Shown piece after piece: positions 6,700 to 15,271 of a stretch of DNA of 22,631 nucleotides. The translations under genes were made by a program, and so were the position numbers. Position 1 is the first letter of the stretch; every line of letters starts with the position of its first letter. The stretch is from Methanomicrobiales archaeon (lineage in GTDB: Archaea; Halobacteriota; Methanomicrobia; Methanomicrobiales; JACTUA01): the NCBI GenBank assembly GCA_028678555.1, contig JAJRDF010000011.1:1-22631 (forward strand). Direction: 5' to 3'. The notes beneath the pieces are model-generated. The model worked only from the letters and a program-made list of their open reading frames with translations. It searched no databases and was not told the DNA's origin.

Positions 6700-8586
6700 T
6701 TGGTTCTCTCAGGGATGCCTGAGTATGGCAGTGATACCATCCTCATCCCCCTCTCGCCCTCTGCATCCTATTTTCTCCATCGCAGGAACATACCGCAGAA
6801 AAGTCTGCTATCCTACGGCGGGGGTGAGGACATCTATCACACCGGCCTTGACAATTTCAGACGACTGGAAAATCTCTCTCAGGTACTTGATCCCGAGCTC
6901 AGGAAGCTGCATGGAATTCCTTCCCTGGAACCTGCACGCTATTCTCTGTTCCAGCTGAAGATACTCCTCGATGTGCTGTATACGTCAATTGCGATCATCC
7001 AGCGGATTATTCATGAAGAACAACCGGATGCAATCTCCATTCCGGTCAAACGCATCCCCGAGAATGAAACGAGGCGATATGCCTTCAGCAACGAGGAATC
7101 TGTGTACAGCACGATCCTATCCATGGAAGGGTGGAAAGTACCTGTCACATTCCTCGAACGGGAAACAACACCGGCACCGAATTCCCCTTCAGCGGCGGGT
7201 TATCACCATCCGGGGGAACCGATGCACCGGTGGATCCACTCGCGGGATTCCCTGGTCAATGCCGGCATTCTGTTGAAGCGCCGGAACATGTTCTCCGGAT
7301 CGACGGCCTATGTGCGGGGCCTCTTCAGGGCATCAGGGGGACCCGTGCTCATCCATGGGAGTGGGTACAACTGGGATGATGCCCTCGCTGACTTATACCG
7401 GGAGGGATGGCGACCCATCCACAGGATGACGGGTGAGATGGCCGGAGCTCCTCCCCCCTCATCCCCCTTCACACAGACTGTCCGGGATATCCTTGATACG
7501 CATCCCCGCTTACAGGAACTGAAACAATTTCTTTCCATCGATACCTCCCGGTTCCTTTCGGAGCGGATCAGTACCATCATCTCTGATGCTGCTGTCGAAT
7601 CCGTGGAATCGTATCGCTCTACCCGGAGCATGATCGCGGAAAAAGGGATTCGTGCGCTCCTCACGTCGGTCCGGGACAGGGCTGCCGGCCATGCGGCAGT
7701 CCAGGCTGCCCGGGATGAAGGCATTCCCGTTATCTCCTGGCAGCACGGAGGGTCTGGATATGCCTTCCATCCCATGATGCCCTGTATCGAATGTATCAAT
7801 ACCGATCTCCATCTCGCCTTCGGCACGAACGCGGAGGAGAAGTACCGGGAGGCTATGGAATGGCTCGGCTGGAAAGACAGACCTCCCGTCGTCGCGGTAG
7901 GCTCCAGTTCGCTGGACTGGATGAGAGCACGGTTGTCGGGAACCAGACAGAGGGGAAATGATGGACCGGTGCTCTATGTAACCACCCTTTACCTTCACAA
8001 TATCTTCCAGATATCCCAGCCCTTTCACCCGATAGGAAGGGATGAACGTCTCTGGGAATTCCAGAGAAAGGTAATTGACCTGGCCGGGCAGTTTCCCGAA
8101 CGGGAATTTATTATCAAGTTACATCCGACCCACCGTTCACGGGAACCAATCGGATCGTACATTCTTGATTCAGGGAGAACGAATGTCCGGTGCATTACCC
8201 ACGAGTCAAGCCTGGAAGATCTCCTGCCACGATCGTCCCTCATTCTCTTTGATCTGGTGTCGACAGGTATCCTCCAGGCAATGCTCACCGCAAAACCAAT
8301 TTTCCTCTACTCCGGTCTGTACAGGCTGGATCAGTCCGCCCTGGCATTACTCCAGAAAAGGGTTATCGTCTCCCATGATCCTGGTGACTTTATTGGGAAT
8401 GTAACAGGGTACCTCGAGGGAAGGGCGAGAACAGGACCGCCTCCTGAATATTCTCAGGAATTCATCAGAGCGTATGGTCTTTACGAGGCCGATGGAATGA
8501 GTGCCAGGAGAGCCGTTTCCCTTCTTGCAAGGATGGTACATGATTCACCGGGTTCGTCATTACTGGAAGCAGTTTCGGACAAATGA
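6700..8586 (+). CDS. large GT-B-like surface carbohydrate biosynthesis protein; start uncertain
   Basis: About 628 residues from the TTG at 6700. I do not recognise a named ortholog. The C-terminal half has the landmarks of the CDP-glycerol glycerophosphotransferase/capsule GT-B group: ISWQHGGSGYAFHP, EFIIKLHPTHRSREP, and FDLVSTGILQAMLTAKPIFLYSG, which resembles the TDYSSxxFD...KPxxFY motif. The N-terminal half also looks Rossmann-like (VLIHGSGYNWDDALADLY). It is probably a cytoplasmic sugar or polyol-phosphate transferase for the surface glycan and is a candidate acceptor of CMP-Pse. No canonical start has a ribosome site: TTG 6700 and ATG 6715 lack one. The frame is open from 6643 and reads YIRSIIFLEDPAHAPLVLSG, which looks like a real first beta strand. 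Confidence 0.72.
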   Translation: MVLSGMPEYGSDTILIPLSPSASYFLHRRNIPQKSLLSYGGGEDIYHTGLDNFRRLENLSQVLDPELRKLHGIPSLEPARYSLFQLKILLDVLYTSIAIIQRIIHEEQPDAISIPVKRIPENETRRYAFSNEESVYSTILSMEGWKVPVTFLERETTPAPNSPSAAGYHHPGEPMHRWIHSRDSLVNAGILLKRRNMFSGSTAYVRGLFRASGGPVLIHGSGYNWDDALADLYREGWRPIHRMTGEMAGAPPPSSPFTQTVRDILDTHPRLQELKQFLSIDTSRFLSERISTIISDAAVESVESYRSTRSMIAEKGIRALLTSVRDRAAGHAAVQAARDEGIPVISWQHGGSGYAFHPMMPCIECINTDLHLAFGTNAEEKYREAMEWLGWKDRPPVVAVGSSSLDWMRARLSGTRQRGNDGPVLYVTTLYLHNIFQISQPFHPIGRDERLWEFQRKVIDLAGQFPEREFIIKLHPTHRSREPIGSYILDSGRTNVRCITHESSLEDLLPRSSLILFDLVSTGILQAMLTAKPIFLYSGLYRLDQSALALLQKRVIVSHDPGDFIGNVTGYLEGRARTGPPPEYSQEFIRAYGLYEADGMSARRAVSLLARMVHDSPGSSLLEAVSDK

Positions 8587-8662
8587 CAAAGAGCCTGGAC
8601 AGGATACAGTCCGGCATGGAATCCACCGTGAATGACAAATACACCAGGCAGTGAGGGGAAAC

Positions 8663-9187
8663 ATGCGGCCGTCCATCAAAAAATTTGTTCACATTTGTGC
8701 TGAGGAATTACCTCTGGAAGATCCCATCTATGAATTTGGATCCCTGCAGGTGCCCGGGCAGGAGGGGTTTGCAGACCTGCGCCCGTACTTCCCCGGCAGG
8801 AAATATCTTGGAGCAGATATGGCACCGGGACCTGGTGTGGATGTGGTTTTGAATTTACACCATATTGATCTCCCTTCCGAATCGGTAGGTACCGCAATTT
8901 CATGCGATACCCTGGAGCATGTTGAATATCCCCGCAAGGCATTAAGTGAACTCTTTAAAAGCCTCCTTTCACAATTTCCATCCTCCTATGTAGACTGGAA
9001 TGGAAAAGAAGAGAATCCGCACACCGTTGTCGGGGTGGGAATGAAGGGAGATTATTCCTTTGATTCCCTCATTTCACGACGGGGAGAGTGGAGGTCAGTC
9101 CGTGACGTTCCCTTGCGTGAGAAACTCTTTGCCCTCATCGTGGGGGGGAAGAAAAAGGTGGAAAGGTACATGGGGGGAAATCCCTGA
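8663..9187 (+). CDS. SAM-dependent methyltransferase with apparent in-frame internal deletion
   Basis: A 174-residue class I methyltransferase-like protein. It starts at ATG 8663 behind GAGGGGAAAC; a GTG at 8651 is also in frame. The N-terminal part is normal: PIYEFGSLQVPGQEGFADLR, YLGADM and ISCDTLEHVEYPRKAL, the acidic-loop and post-II motifs. Directly after ALSEL it jumps to FKSLLSQFPSSYVDW and PHTVVGVGMKG, which in related proteins come after a beta5 segment (KPGG...) and a DYWRFTPEGF-like stretch. About 35-45 residues seem to be missing, joined near codon 97 (about 8945-8960). The frame is intact, but loss of this core strand probably inactivates the enzyme. It belongs to the plus-strand glycan block. 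Confidence 0.7.
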   Translation: MRPSIKKFVHICAEELPLEDPIYEFGSLQVPGQEGFADLRPYFPGRKYLGADMAPGPGVDVVLNLHHIDLPSESVGTAISCDTLEHVEYPRKALSELFKSLLSQFPSSYVDWNGKEENPHTVVGVGMKGDYSFDSLISRRGEWRSVRDVPLREKLFALIVGGKKKVERYMGGNP

Positions 9188-9359
9188 TATCACTCTCATC
9201 CCGCGTCAGGATCTCCCTATTCACACCCGGCATGGATTCTTTTCTCCATCAGCGGGGCGAATATTAAAGAGATGACATAGTGAATGCTATTCACATATCC
9301 CCCTGCTGCCCCACCCCATATGATATCCGGGACCCCGATCCAGACCATGCCTGATTTTT

Positions 9360-9905
9360 ATGCCAGTCGTTCTTGACGTAGGGTGCGGCAACAGGAAAAA
9401 GCCTGGAGCCATTGGAATCGATTTCAATCCGGATACCCAGGCGGATGTCATCCATGACCTGAATAAATTCCCGTACCCGTTTGACACCTCATTCTTCGAT
9501 ATCATCATTGCAGACAATGTCATCGAGCACCTCGATGACGTGGTAAAGGTGGTAGAGGAACTCCATCGGATTTCCAAACCCCATGGTCAGCTGATCATTA
9601 CTGTCCCCTATTTCCGGTCAAAGTGGGCATTTATTGACCCGACCCATAAGCATTTTTTCACCAGCGAGTCATTCTCGTATTTTGATGTCAACCACATTCA
9701 TCATGATCTGTATTCATATTCAAAGATCAGGACCCGTATCAATCACATTGTGTTTAATGAAAACATCCGTCATTCAGGAATCACAAAAATTACTTCTGGT
9801 ATTTTCGCAAGAATCGCGAACCGATTCCCGAACTGGTACGATGCGCATCTCGGTCATATCTTTCCCCTGGATACCCTCACGTTCCATCTTGAAATCCTGA
9901 AATAA
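9360..9905 (+). CDS. SAM-dependent methyltransferase (Methyltransf_11 type)
   Basis: 181 residues with a full class I methyltransferase core: motif I VLDVGCGNRKKPGAIGIDFN, then DIIIADNVIEHLDDV, then a post-motif strand GQLIITVPYFRSKWAFIDPT. HKHFFTSESFSYFD is common in small methyltransferases of polysaccharide loci. It may methylate a glycan sugar, but substrate and position cannot be read from the sequence. The start ATG at 9360 begins the first beta strand with no leader domain. No Shine-Dalgarno is seen, and CATATGATAT at 9319-9328 could be a TATA-like element giving a very short leader. Codon use is AT-rich compared with the flanking core genes, as in the neighbours on both sides. Confidence 0.85.
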   Translation: MPVVLDVGCGNRKKPGAIGIDFNPDTQADVIHDLNKFPYPFDTSFFDIIIADNVIEHLDDVVKVVEELHRISKPHGQLIITVPYFRSKWAFIDPTHKHFFTSESFSYFDVNHIHHDLYSYSKIRTRINHIVFNENIRHSGITKITSGIFARIANRFPNWYDAHLGHIFPLDTLTFHLEILK

Positions 9906-9954
9906 TCTGGCGATGCGATGTCATCCATTCTTCCGGATGCCGCTTCTGATAGAG

Positions 9955-9964
9955 TATATAATAT
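9955..9964 (+). promoter_or_regulatory. archaeal TATA box for the epimerase-GT4 pair
   Basis: TATATAATAT, preceded by GATAGAG (possible BRE), sits 25-34 bp before the ATG at 9989. Transcription starting about 25 bp downstream would give a leader of only a few bases. The gene has no Shine-Dalgarno, which is consistent with leaderless translation. Confidence 0.65.
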
Positions 9965-9988
9965 CAAGACCTCCTATACAACCTAAGG

Positions 9989-10933
9989 ATGAAATCAGAG
10001 GGTGAATTCTTCAGGGACAGGTCCATTTTAATCACAGGGGCGAGCGGATTTATCGGGCAGCATCTCCTGAAGGAATTCAAGAAATATACCACTTCCCTCG
10101 CAGTCATCCAGCGGAATAAGATCCCTATTGAGGCTGTTGATCTTCCCATCCGTCAGTTCGCATGCGATATCGGCAACCGCAGGGACCTTCACTCCTGTCT
10201 GACCCAATGCGATCCTGAGATCATCGTTCATCTCGCAGGGTACAAGGAAAGAAACACGAATCTCCTGGGATTCTCTGAAGGACTCAACACGAATGTCATG
10301 GGCAGTCTCAATATCTTTTCCGAAGCACTGGACAAAGAACATCTTGAATCAATGGTTGTGCTGGGAACTGCAGAGGAGTACGGAAATAATCCATGCCCGT
10401 ATCTTGAAACGATGCGCGAATCGCCTGTGAGCCCTTATTCCTTTTCAAAAACCTGCATCTCCCATATGGCACTTCTCTTCAACAGTCTTTACCAGCTTCC
10501 CATCACGGTCCTTCGTCCGACTCTGGCGTATGGACCCGGACAGGAGAATGATATGTTCCTGCCCTCCCTGATCAGCTCCCTTCATCGGAACCGGGCCTTC
10601 AGGATGACCACGGGAGAGCAGACGCGGGATTTCCTCTATATCGATGATCTCATCGATGCCATCCTTCGTGTTCCCCGGTATCCCGGGTCCCGTGGACACA
10701 TCATCAATATCGGCAGCGGGATGCCGGTTAAAATTATCGATATCGCATACCTGGTTGAAAAACTCATGAAAAAGAAGAACCTTATTCACTCAGGTCAGGT
10801 TCCTTACCGGGATAATGAGATCATGAAGTATTGTGTTGATATCGGGAAGGCCGTCACAGTGTTACACTGGAAACCGCGGGTGTCTCTCCATGCGGGATTA
10901 ACGAAAACGATTCACTCCATCACGAAGAGCTGA
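9989..10933 (+). CDS. NAD-dependent epimerase/dehydratase (extended SDR) of sugar-nucleotide metabolism
   Basis: 314 residues. The NAD-binding motif is ITGASGFIGQHL near residues 14-25. The active-site region has VVLGTAEEYG and SPYSFSKT (YxxxK), then RPTLAYGPGQ and GEQTRDFLYIDDLIDAI, the classical order of UDP/dTDP-sugar epimerases and dehydratases. EIIVHLAGYKERNT follows the central strand. It probably makes a modified nucleotide sugar for the surrounding glycan genes; the exact reaction cannot be assigned. The ATG at 9989 follows a strong TATA box and is probably leaderless. The GT4 gene starts 4 nt after its stop, so the two are co-transcribed. Confidence 0.87.
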   Translation: MKSEGEFFRDRSILITGASGFIGQHLLKEFKKYTTSLAVIQRNKIPIEAVDLPIRQFACDIGNRRDLHSCLTQCDPEIIVHLAGYKERNTNLLGFSEGLNTNVMGSLNIFSEALDKEHLESMVVLGTAEEYGNNPCPYLETMRESPVSPYSFSKTCISHMALLFNSLYQLPITVLRPTLAYGPGQENDMFLPSLISSLHRNRAFRMTTGEQTRDFLYIDDLIDAILRVPRYPGSRGHIINIGSGMPVKIIDIAYLVEKLMKKKNLIHSGQVPYRDNEIMKYCVDIGKAVTVLHWKPRVSLHAGLTKTIHSITKS

Positions 10934-10937
10934 ATCG

Positions 10938-12188
10938 ATGAAACCGAGAATCCATTATTATTCGGATTGTCCGTTTTTCGCAGGATGCGAAAACATGCTG
11001 ACCCTCTTCTTGAATGATATACAATTTCAGACATCCTTTGACATCGGGTTCTCGTACCGCGATACGATTCCCTACCGGGAGGGCCTCTCGAAGAGGGTAA
11101 AGGATTCCGGGAAGTATTCTCCGGTTCGTTTATTTGATCATTATGATTTATATAATTATATAGATAAAACATGTTCTCCCCATGTGAGAAAACCGATGAA
11201 AATCCTGGTCAACCTGTTGTTGGTAAAATATGCATTCATGGTCATCAATACCGTTCTTCTCTATTCCCATTTTTCCCGGTCAGAGATCGATCTGGTCCAT
11301 ATCAACAACGGCGGTTATCCTGGTGCCTATTCAACCATTTCAGCCGTTTTCGCCGCAAGACTGGCGGGTATTCGCAGGATCGTGTATGTCATCAATAATA
11401 TTCCGGTAGGATATCATCCCCCGGAAAGATGGCTTGATTATCCGTTTGACAGAGTCCTGGTCCATCTCGTCTCACAATTCGTGACAGGATCCGATTTCAC
11501 GAGGAAGATGGCGATCCAGATCCTGAATATCCCCTCCGATAACATCATGTTCATTCACAACGGGATCGTCCCTCCTGCGGTTACCGAGACGAGATCCCAG
11601 GTGGTATCAAGGCTGGGATTTGCTGAACCCTCTTTCATTCTTACCGTGATCGCCAATCTGGAAGAGAGAAAAGGGCATATCCATCTCTTCAAAGCCCTGC
11701 AGTACATGAAAGACACACATCCGGAACTTGCCCTGCCTCTCTGTATCATCGAGGGAACAGGTCCTCTGGAACAACAATTAAAGAAAGATGTCCAGGACAT
11801 GCATCTCACCGGCCATGTGATATTCATTGGCCGTGAGGAGCATATTTTCAACCTGATGAACGCATCGGATTGTATTCTTCTGCCTTCAATAAGGGATGAA
11901 GATCTGCCGAATGTGATTCTTGAGGCCATGAGTCTCGGGAAACCCATCATTGCGAGTAATCTCGCCGGTATCCCCGAGGAAATTGATGCGAATTCCGGGG
12001 TGTTAACCACTCCCGGAGACCACAGGGAGCTGGCCGAAGGAGTGATGAGGCTGATGTCTGATGAATCCCTCAGACGAACCCTCGGAAAGAACGCACAAAA
12101 CCGGTTTTATGATCACTTCACCCATGAAAAAGCATTACGCCTCTATGGTTCGCTCTACGCGGGATTATTGAAGGACGTCACGTCATAG
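10938..12188 (+). CDS. GT4 family glycosyltransferase
   Basis: 416-residue GT-B retaining glycosyltransferase. The N-terminal domain has DLVHINNGGYPGAYS and FVTGSDFTRKMA. The C-terminal domain has FIHNGIV, ILTVIANLEERKGHIHLFKA, LCIIEGTGPLEQQL and VIFIGREEHI. EDLPNVILEAMSLGKPIIAS contains the EX7E nucleotide-sugar motif of GT4. It is soluble or membrane-associated, adding a sugar to the surface glycan on the cytoplasmic side; donor unknown. A very AT-rich patch near 11130-11170 is part of the coding sequence. The last two codons (TCA TAG, 12183-12188) overlap the end of the convergent ABC gene by 6 bp, leaving no room for a terminator between the genes. Confidence 0.92.
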   Translation: MKPRIHYYSDCPFFAGCENMLTLFLNDIQFQTSFDIGFSYRDTIPYREGLSKRVKDSGKYSPVRLFDHYDLYNYIDKTCSPHVRKPMKILVNLLLVKYAFMVINTVLLYSHFSRSEIDLVHINNGGYPGAYSTISAVFAARLAGIRRIVYVINNIPVGYHPPERWLDYPFDRVLVHLVSQFVTGSDFTRKMAIQILNIPSDNIMFIHNGIVPPAVTETRSQVVSRLGFAEPSFILTVIANLEERKGHIHLFKALQYMKDTHPELALPLCIIEGTGPLEQQLKKDVQDMHLTGHVIFIGREEHIFNLMNASDCILLPSIRDEDLPNVILEAMSLGKPIIASNLAGIPEEIDANSGVLTTPGDHRELAEGVMRLMSDESLRRTLGKNAQNRFYDHFTHEKALRLYGSLYAGLLKDVTS

Positions 12189-13973
12189 AACCTGGTTCCC
12201 GTTCCCGCCCCGCTGGATCTGGTAGTACCCCGGGTAGGTGGAACCCGTTGCCAGGAGCTCCTGGTGGGAGCCGGATTCCACGATCCGCCCCTGTTCGATG
12301 ACGTAGATCCGGTCTGCCCCCTCTATGGTGGAGAGGCGGTGGGCGATGACCACGATCGTGTAGCGCTTCCGGAGGCCGGCGATGGAGTTCTGGATGATCT
12401 TCTCGGACTCGCTGTCCAGGGAGCTGGTCGCCTCGTCCAGGAGCAGGATCTCCGGGTTCTTGTAGAGAGCCCGGGCCAGGGCGATCCGCTGCCGCTGTCC
12501 GCCGGAGATCTTCACCCCCTTCTCGCCCAGGACCGTGTCGTACCCGTGTTCCAGTCCCATGATGAAGTCATGGGCATTGGCTACCCGGGCCGCCTCGACG
12601 GCCCTGTCCGGCGATACCTGGTCGCTCCCGTAGCAGATGTTCTGCAGCACCGAATCGTTGAAGAGGAAGATGTCCTGGCTCACCACCCCGAGCCGGGCGT
12701 GCCAGGAACGGAGGGTAAACTCGCGGAGGTCGGTGCCATCCACCCGGATCGATCCGCTTTCCGGGTCCAGCAGCCGGATCAGGAGGTCGCTGACGGTGGA
12801 TTTCCCGCCCCCCGAGGCACCCACCAGTGCCACCATCTCATTCTTGGGGATGGTGAGGGAGAGGTCAGAGACCACCGGGGTGCCCGGCAGGTAGGAGAAG
12901 GAGACCCGGTCAAAGGTGATCTCCCGGGCAAAACCGGTGAACTCCCGGGTCCCGTCCCGGACACGGCTCCCGGTGGTCACCTCCTCCATCACCTGGTGGA
13001 TCTTCATGAAGCTCGGGATCTGCCGGGCGAGTTCGTGCCGACGGGTGTTGAAGTCCCGGAGGGGGGCCGTGATCCGGACCAGGATGAAGAGGAAGACCAG
13101 GAGGAGAGCCAGCTGGATGTTGAAGTACTCAATGGAGAAGAAGAGGACGAGCACGGCAATGATGAAGATCATGGACTGAAAGAGGACCTCCACGAGAACC
13201 CCCAGGATCCAGTACGTGCCATAGGTCGCCTGCAGGGACGCGGTGATCTGCTGGAAACGTCCCTGTTCCAGGTTCTCCGCGGAGGAGGCCTTGATGAGCT
13301 TCAGCAGGCTGAACCGCTCGGTGAGATACTCGTTCTGGAAGGTATTCTCCTGCACCATCTTCAGGCCGAAGGTCTGTGACTTCCGGATCACTGAGTTCAG
13401 GAAATAGAAGGTGAACAGCGAGATCCCCAGGGTGATGACCGTCAGCTCCACCGAGATGTAGAGGAGCATCACCGCGTAGACCCCGATGAAGAGGATGTCC
13501 GTCAGGAGCTCGGCGGCGGCGAAGATGGCGTAACTCGCGCTCTCCACCTCAAAGGTGAGGACATTGTTGAAGTTCCCTGCCCGCTGGGAATAGAGGAAGA
13601 CCATGTCGGAAGCGAGGATCCGGCGGTACAGCTCGTTCTTGATCTCTGCAGCAAACTTCAGGCGGAGCCGGATCTGCAGCACCTTCTTCACATACAGCAG
13701 GGCCTGCCCGATCAGGAAGAGACAGGTGAGGAGAGCGAGGAGCGTGGTAAAGGTGAGCTCCATCCCCACGGTGCCGAAGAGGGATTCCAGCATTCCCCAG
13801 AGGGTGCCGCCCGGATTGGCCTGGTCCTCCATGATCTGGAGAAGGGGGACCAGCGCCCCCAGGCTAATGGCTTCAAAGAGCGTGCAGATGAAGGCGAGGA
13901 CGATGATCAGCCCGATGCGCGGGAGGTACGGGGATAGGTACTGCCGAACGATCTCCAGTTCGCGTTGGTTCAT
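12183..13973 (-). CDS. ABC transporter, fused permease and ATPase (MsbA/PglK-like exporter)
   Basis: 596-residue half-transporter. The N-terminal ABC membrane domain spans about residues 15-310 with hydrophobic segments near 20-40, 75-95, 155-185, 260-280 and 285-305. The ATPase follows: Walker A GASGGGKST (385-393), Q-loop VSQDIFLF, signature ISGGQRQRIALARAL (about 489-503), Walker B ILLLDEATSSLD and switch His in VIAHRLST. It works as a homodimer and exports lipids or lipid-linked oligosaccharide; its place next to glycan genes favours a flippase role of the PglK kind, but that is inference. I chose ATG at 13973 with GAGAGGG upstream over one 30 nt earlier. It lies 111 bp downstream of apgM on the same strand. 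Confidence 0.9.
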   Translation of the reverse strand: MNQRELEIVRQYLSPYLPRIGLIIVLAFICTLFEAISLGALVPLLQIMEDQANPGGTLWGMLESLFGTVGMELTFTTLLALLTCLFLIGQALLYVKKVLQIRLRLKFAAEIKNELYRRILASDMVFLYSQRAGNFNNVLTFEVESASYAIFAAAELLTDILFIGVYAVMLLYISVELTVITLGISLFTFYFLNSVIRKSQTFGLKMVQENTFQNEYLTERFSLLKLIKASSAENLEQGRFQQITASLQATYGTYWILGVLVEVLFQSMIFIIAVLVLFFSIEYFNIQLALLLVFLFILVRITAPLRDFNTRRHELARQIPSFMKIHQVMEEVTTGSRVRDGTREFTGFAREITFDRVSFSYLPGTPVVSDLSLTIPKNEMVALVGASGGGKSTVSDLLIRLLDPESGSIRVDGTDLREFTLRSWHARLGVVSQDIFLFNDSVLQNICYGSDQVSPDRAVEAARVANAHDFIMGLEHGYDTVLGEKGVKISGGQRQRIALARALYKNPEILLLDEATSSLDSESEKIIQNSIAGLRKRYTIVVIAHRLSTIEGADRIYVIEQGRIVESGSHQELLATGSTYPGYYQIQRGGNGNQVL

Positions 13974-14084
13974 GGCTGCCCTCTCTCTCCCTGTTCCTGC
14001 CATCCAGGGATCTGGCTAAATGTACGGGTCTCCCCGGGTGCCTATAATGATGGCGATGTGCGTACCGGTGGCAGGGGGGTCCGG

Positions 14085-15266
14085 TTACCCCTTCTGCCCC
14101 CGCCCCCTGCCGGTGAGGAGCGGGACCAGGTCCACGCCGTCCATCACCCCGTAGGCACCCCGGGCTGCCTCCCGTTCGGTCAGCCGCCGCGTCCCATCCT
14201 GCAGGAGGCCCCGCACGGCAAATGGCACCGGGTCCGCCGTGTGGGTCTTTATCCGGATGGGGGTCGGGTGGTCCGGGAGCACCGCGATCCTGCCGTCAAA
14301 GGACTCGAGAATCGTCCCCACCATCCCGTCCACCTGCTCGATGGCCCGGACCTTCTCCGGGACACTCCCCATGTGGCCGGCCTCGTCCGGGGCCTCGACA
14401 TGGAGGTACAGGAAATCCAGCCGTTTGAGGGCCTCCACCGCGTACCGGGCCTTGGCCTGGTAATCGGTGTCCAGGTAACCGGTCGCCCCCGGCACCCGGA
14501 TCACCTCCATCCCCGCGTACCGTGCGATGCCGTTTAACAGGTCCACCGCCGCGATGATCCCGCCGGAGAGGCCGTAGCGTTCCCGGAAGGGGGGCAGGGC
14601 CGGCCTCCTCCCGCCGCTCCAGGGCCAGATCTGGGTGGCCGGCCGCTTCCCCTGCCGGATCCGGTCGCGGTTCACCTCATGGTCTGCGAGGATCGTCCGG
14701 CTCCGTTGGATCGCCTTCCGAAGGATCGGCCCGTCCCACCCGAGGGGGAGGTAGGTCTCGATCGGCTGTCCCGCGATATCGTGGGGAGGGGTCGTCTCTG
14801 CCCCCTTCCCCCGCTCCAGCACCAGCAGGTTCCGGTAGCTGACGCCGGGGTAGAACCGGGCCCCCTCCACCGAACCCTCCAGGGATCGGATCAGCCGGGC
14901 CCCCTCGTCGCTGGAGATGTGGCCGGCGGTGAAGTCCTCCATCACACCGGCTGTCACGGTGACCAGGTTGCAGCGGTAGGCCACGCTGTCAGCGCCGAGT
15001 TCAACCCCGATGGATGCAGCTTCCAGCGGTCCCCTGCCCGTGTAGTAACGGGCGGGGTCGTATCCCAGGATCGAGAGGTTGGCGATGTCGCTCCCTGCCT
15101 CGAACCCGGGGGGAATGGTCCGGAGGAGCCCGCAGGCCCCCTCCCCCGCGATCCGGTCGAAGTGGGGCGTCCGGGCATACTCCAGCGGGGTCTTCCCCCC
15201 CAGTTCCTCCAGCGGTTCGTCCGCCATCCCGTCACCCAGGACCACGAGTATCTTCTGCCGTTTCAT
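14085..15266 (-). CDS. apgM: 2,3-bisphosphoglycerate-independent phosphoglycerate mutase, archaeal ApgM type
   Basis: Interconverts 3- and 2-phosphoglycerate in glycolysis/gluconeogenesis. The 393-residue alkaline-phosphatase-fold protein starts with ILVVLGDGMADEP (metal-binding Asp12). TPHFDRIAGEGACGLLRTIP follows, then GSDIANLSILGYDP holding the probable nucleophile Ser59. YLHVEAPDEAGHMG, IAVLPDHPTPIRIKTHTADP and the FAVRG ending give the C-terminal metal ligands. The length agrees with archaeal ApgM (about 400). The start is ATG at 15266 with GGGTGAG upstream, 5 bp after the stop of the COG2426 gene, so the two are probably co-transcribed. Upstream in-frame codons would extend into that gene. 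Confidence 0.94.
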   Translation of the reverse strand: MKRQKILVVLGDGMADEPLEELGGKTPLEYARTPHFDRIAGEGACGLLRTIPPGFEAGSDIANLSILGYDPARYYTGRGPLEAASIGVELGADSVAYRCNLVTVTAGVMEDFTAGHISSDEGARLIRSLEGSVEGARFYPGVSYRNLLVLERGKGAETTPPHDIAGQPIETYLPLGWDGPILRKAIQRSRTILADHEVNRDRIRQGKRPATQIWPWSGGRRPALPPFRERYGLSGGIIAAVDLLNGIARYAGMEVIRVPGATGYLDTDYQAKARYAVEALKRLDFLYLHVEAPDEAGHMGSVPEKVRAIEQVDGMVGTILESFDGRIAVLPDHPTPIRIKTHTADPVPFAVRGLLQDGTRRLTEREAARGAYGVMDGVDLVPLLTGRGRGQKG

Positions 15267-15271
15267 GGTGC

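Noticed and set aside
9280..9294. Inverted repeat GTGAATGCTATTCAC before the second methyltransferase
   Set aside because: Short 6-bp arms, 65 bp from the start codon, no nearby TATA box of quality; could be chance in AT-rich DNA.
11130..11170. TATA-like AT run as an internal promoter
   Set aside because: It lies within the GT4 coding sequence and is explained by Asp/Tyr/Asn/Ile codons; no gene starts downstream on that strand.
12264..13379. Plus-strand ORF of 371 codons
   Set aside because: Antisense shadow of the ABC exporter; low-complexity E/D/G/H composition.
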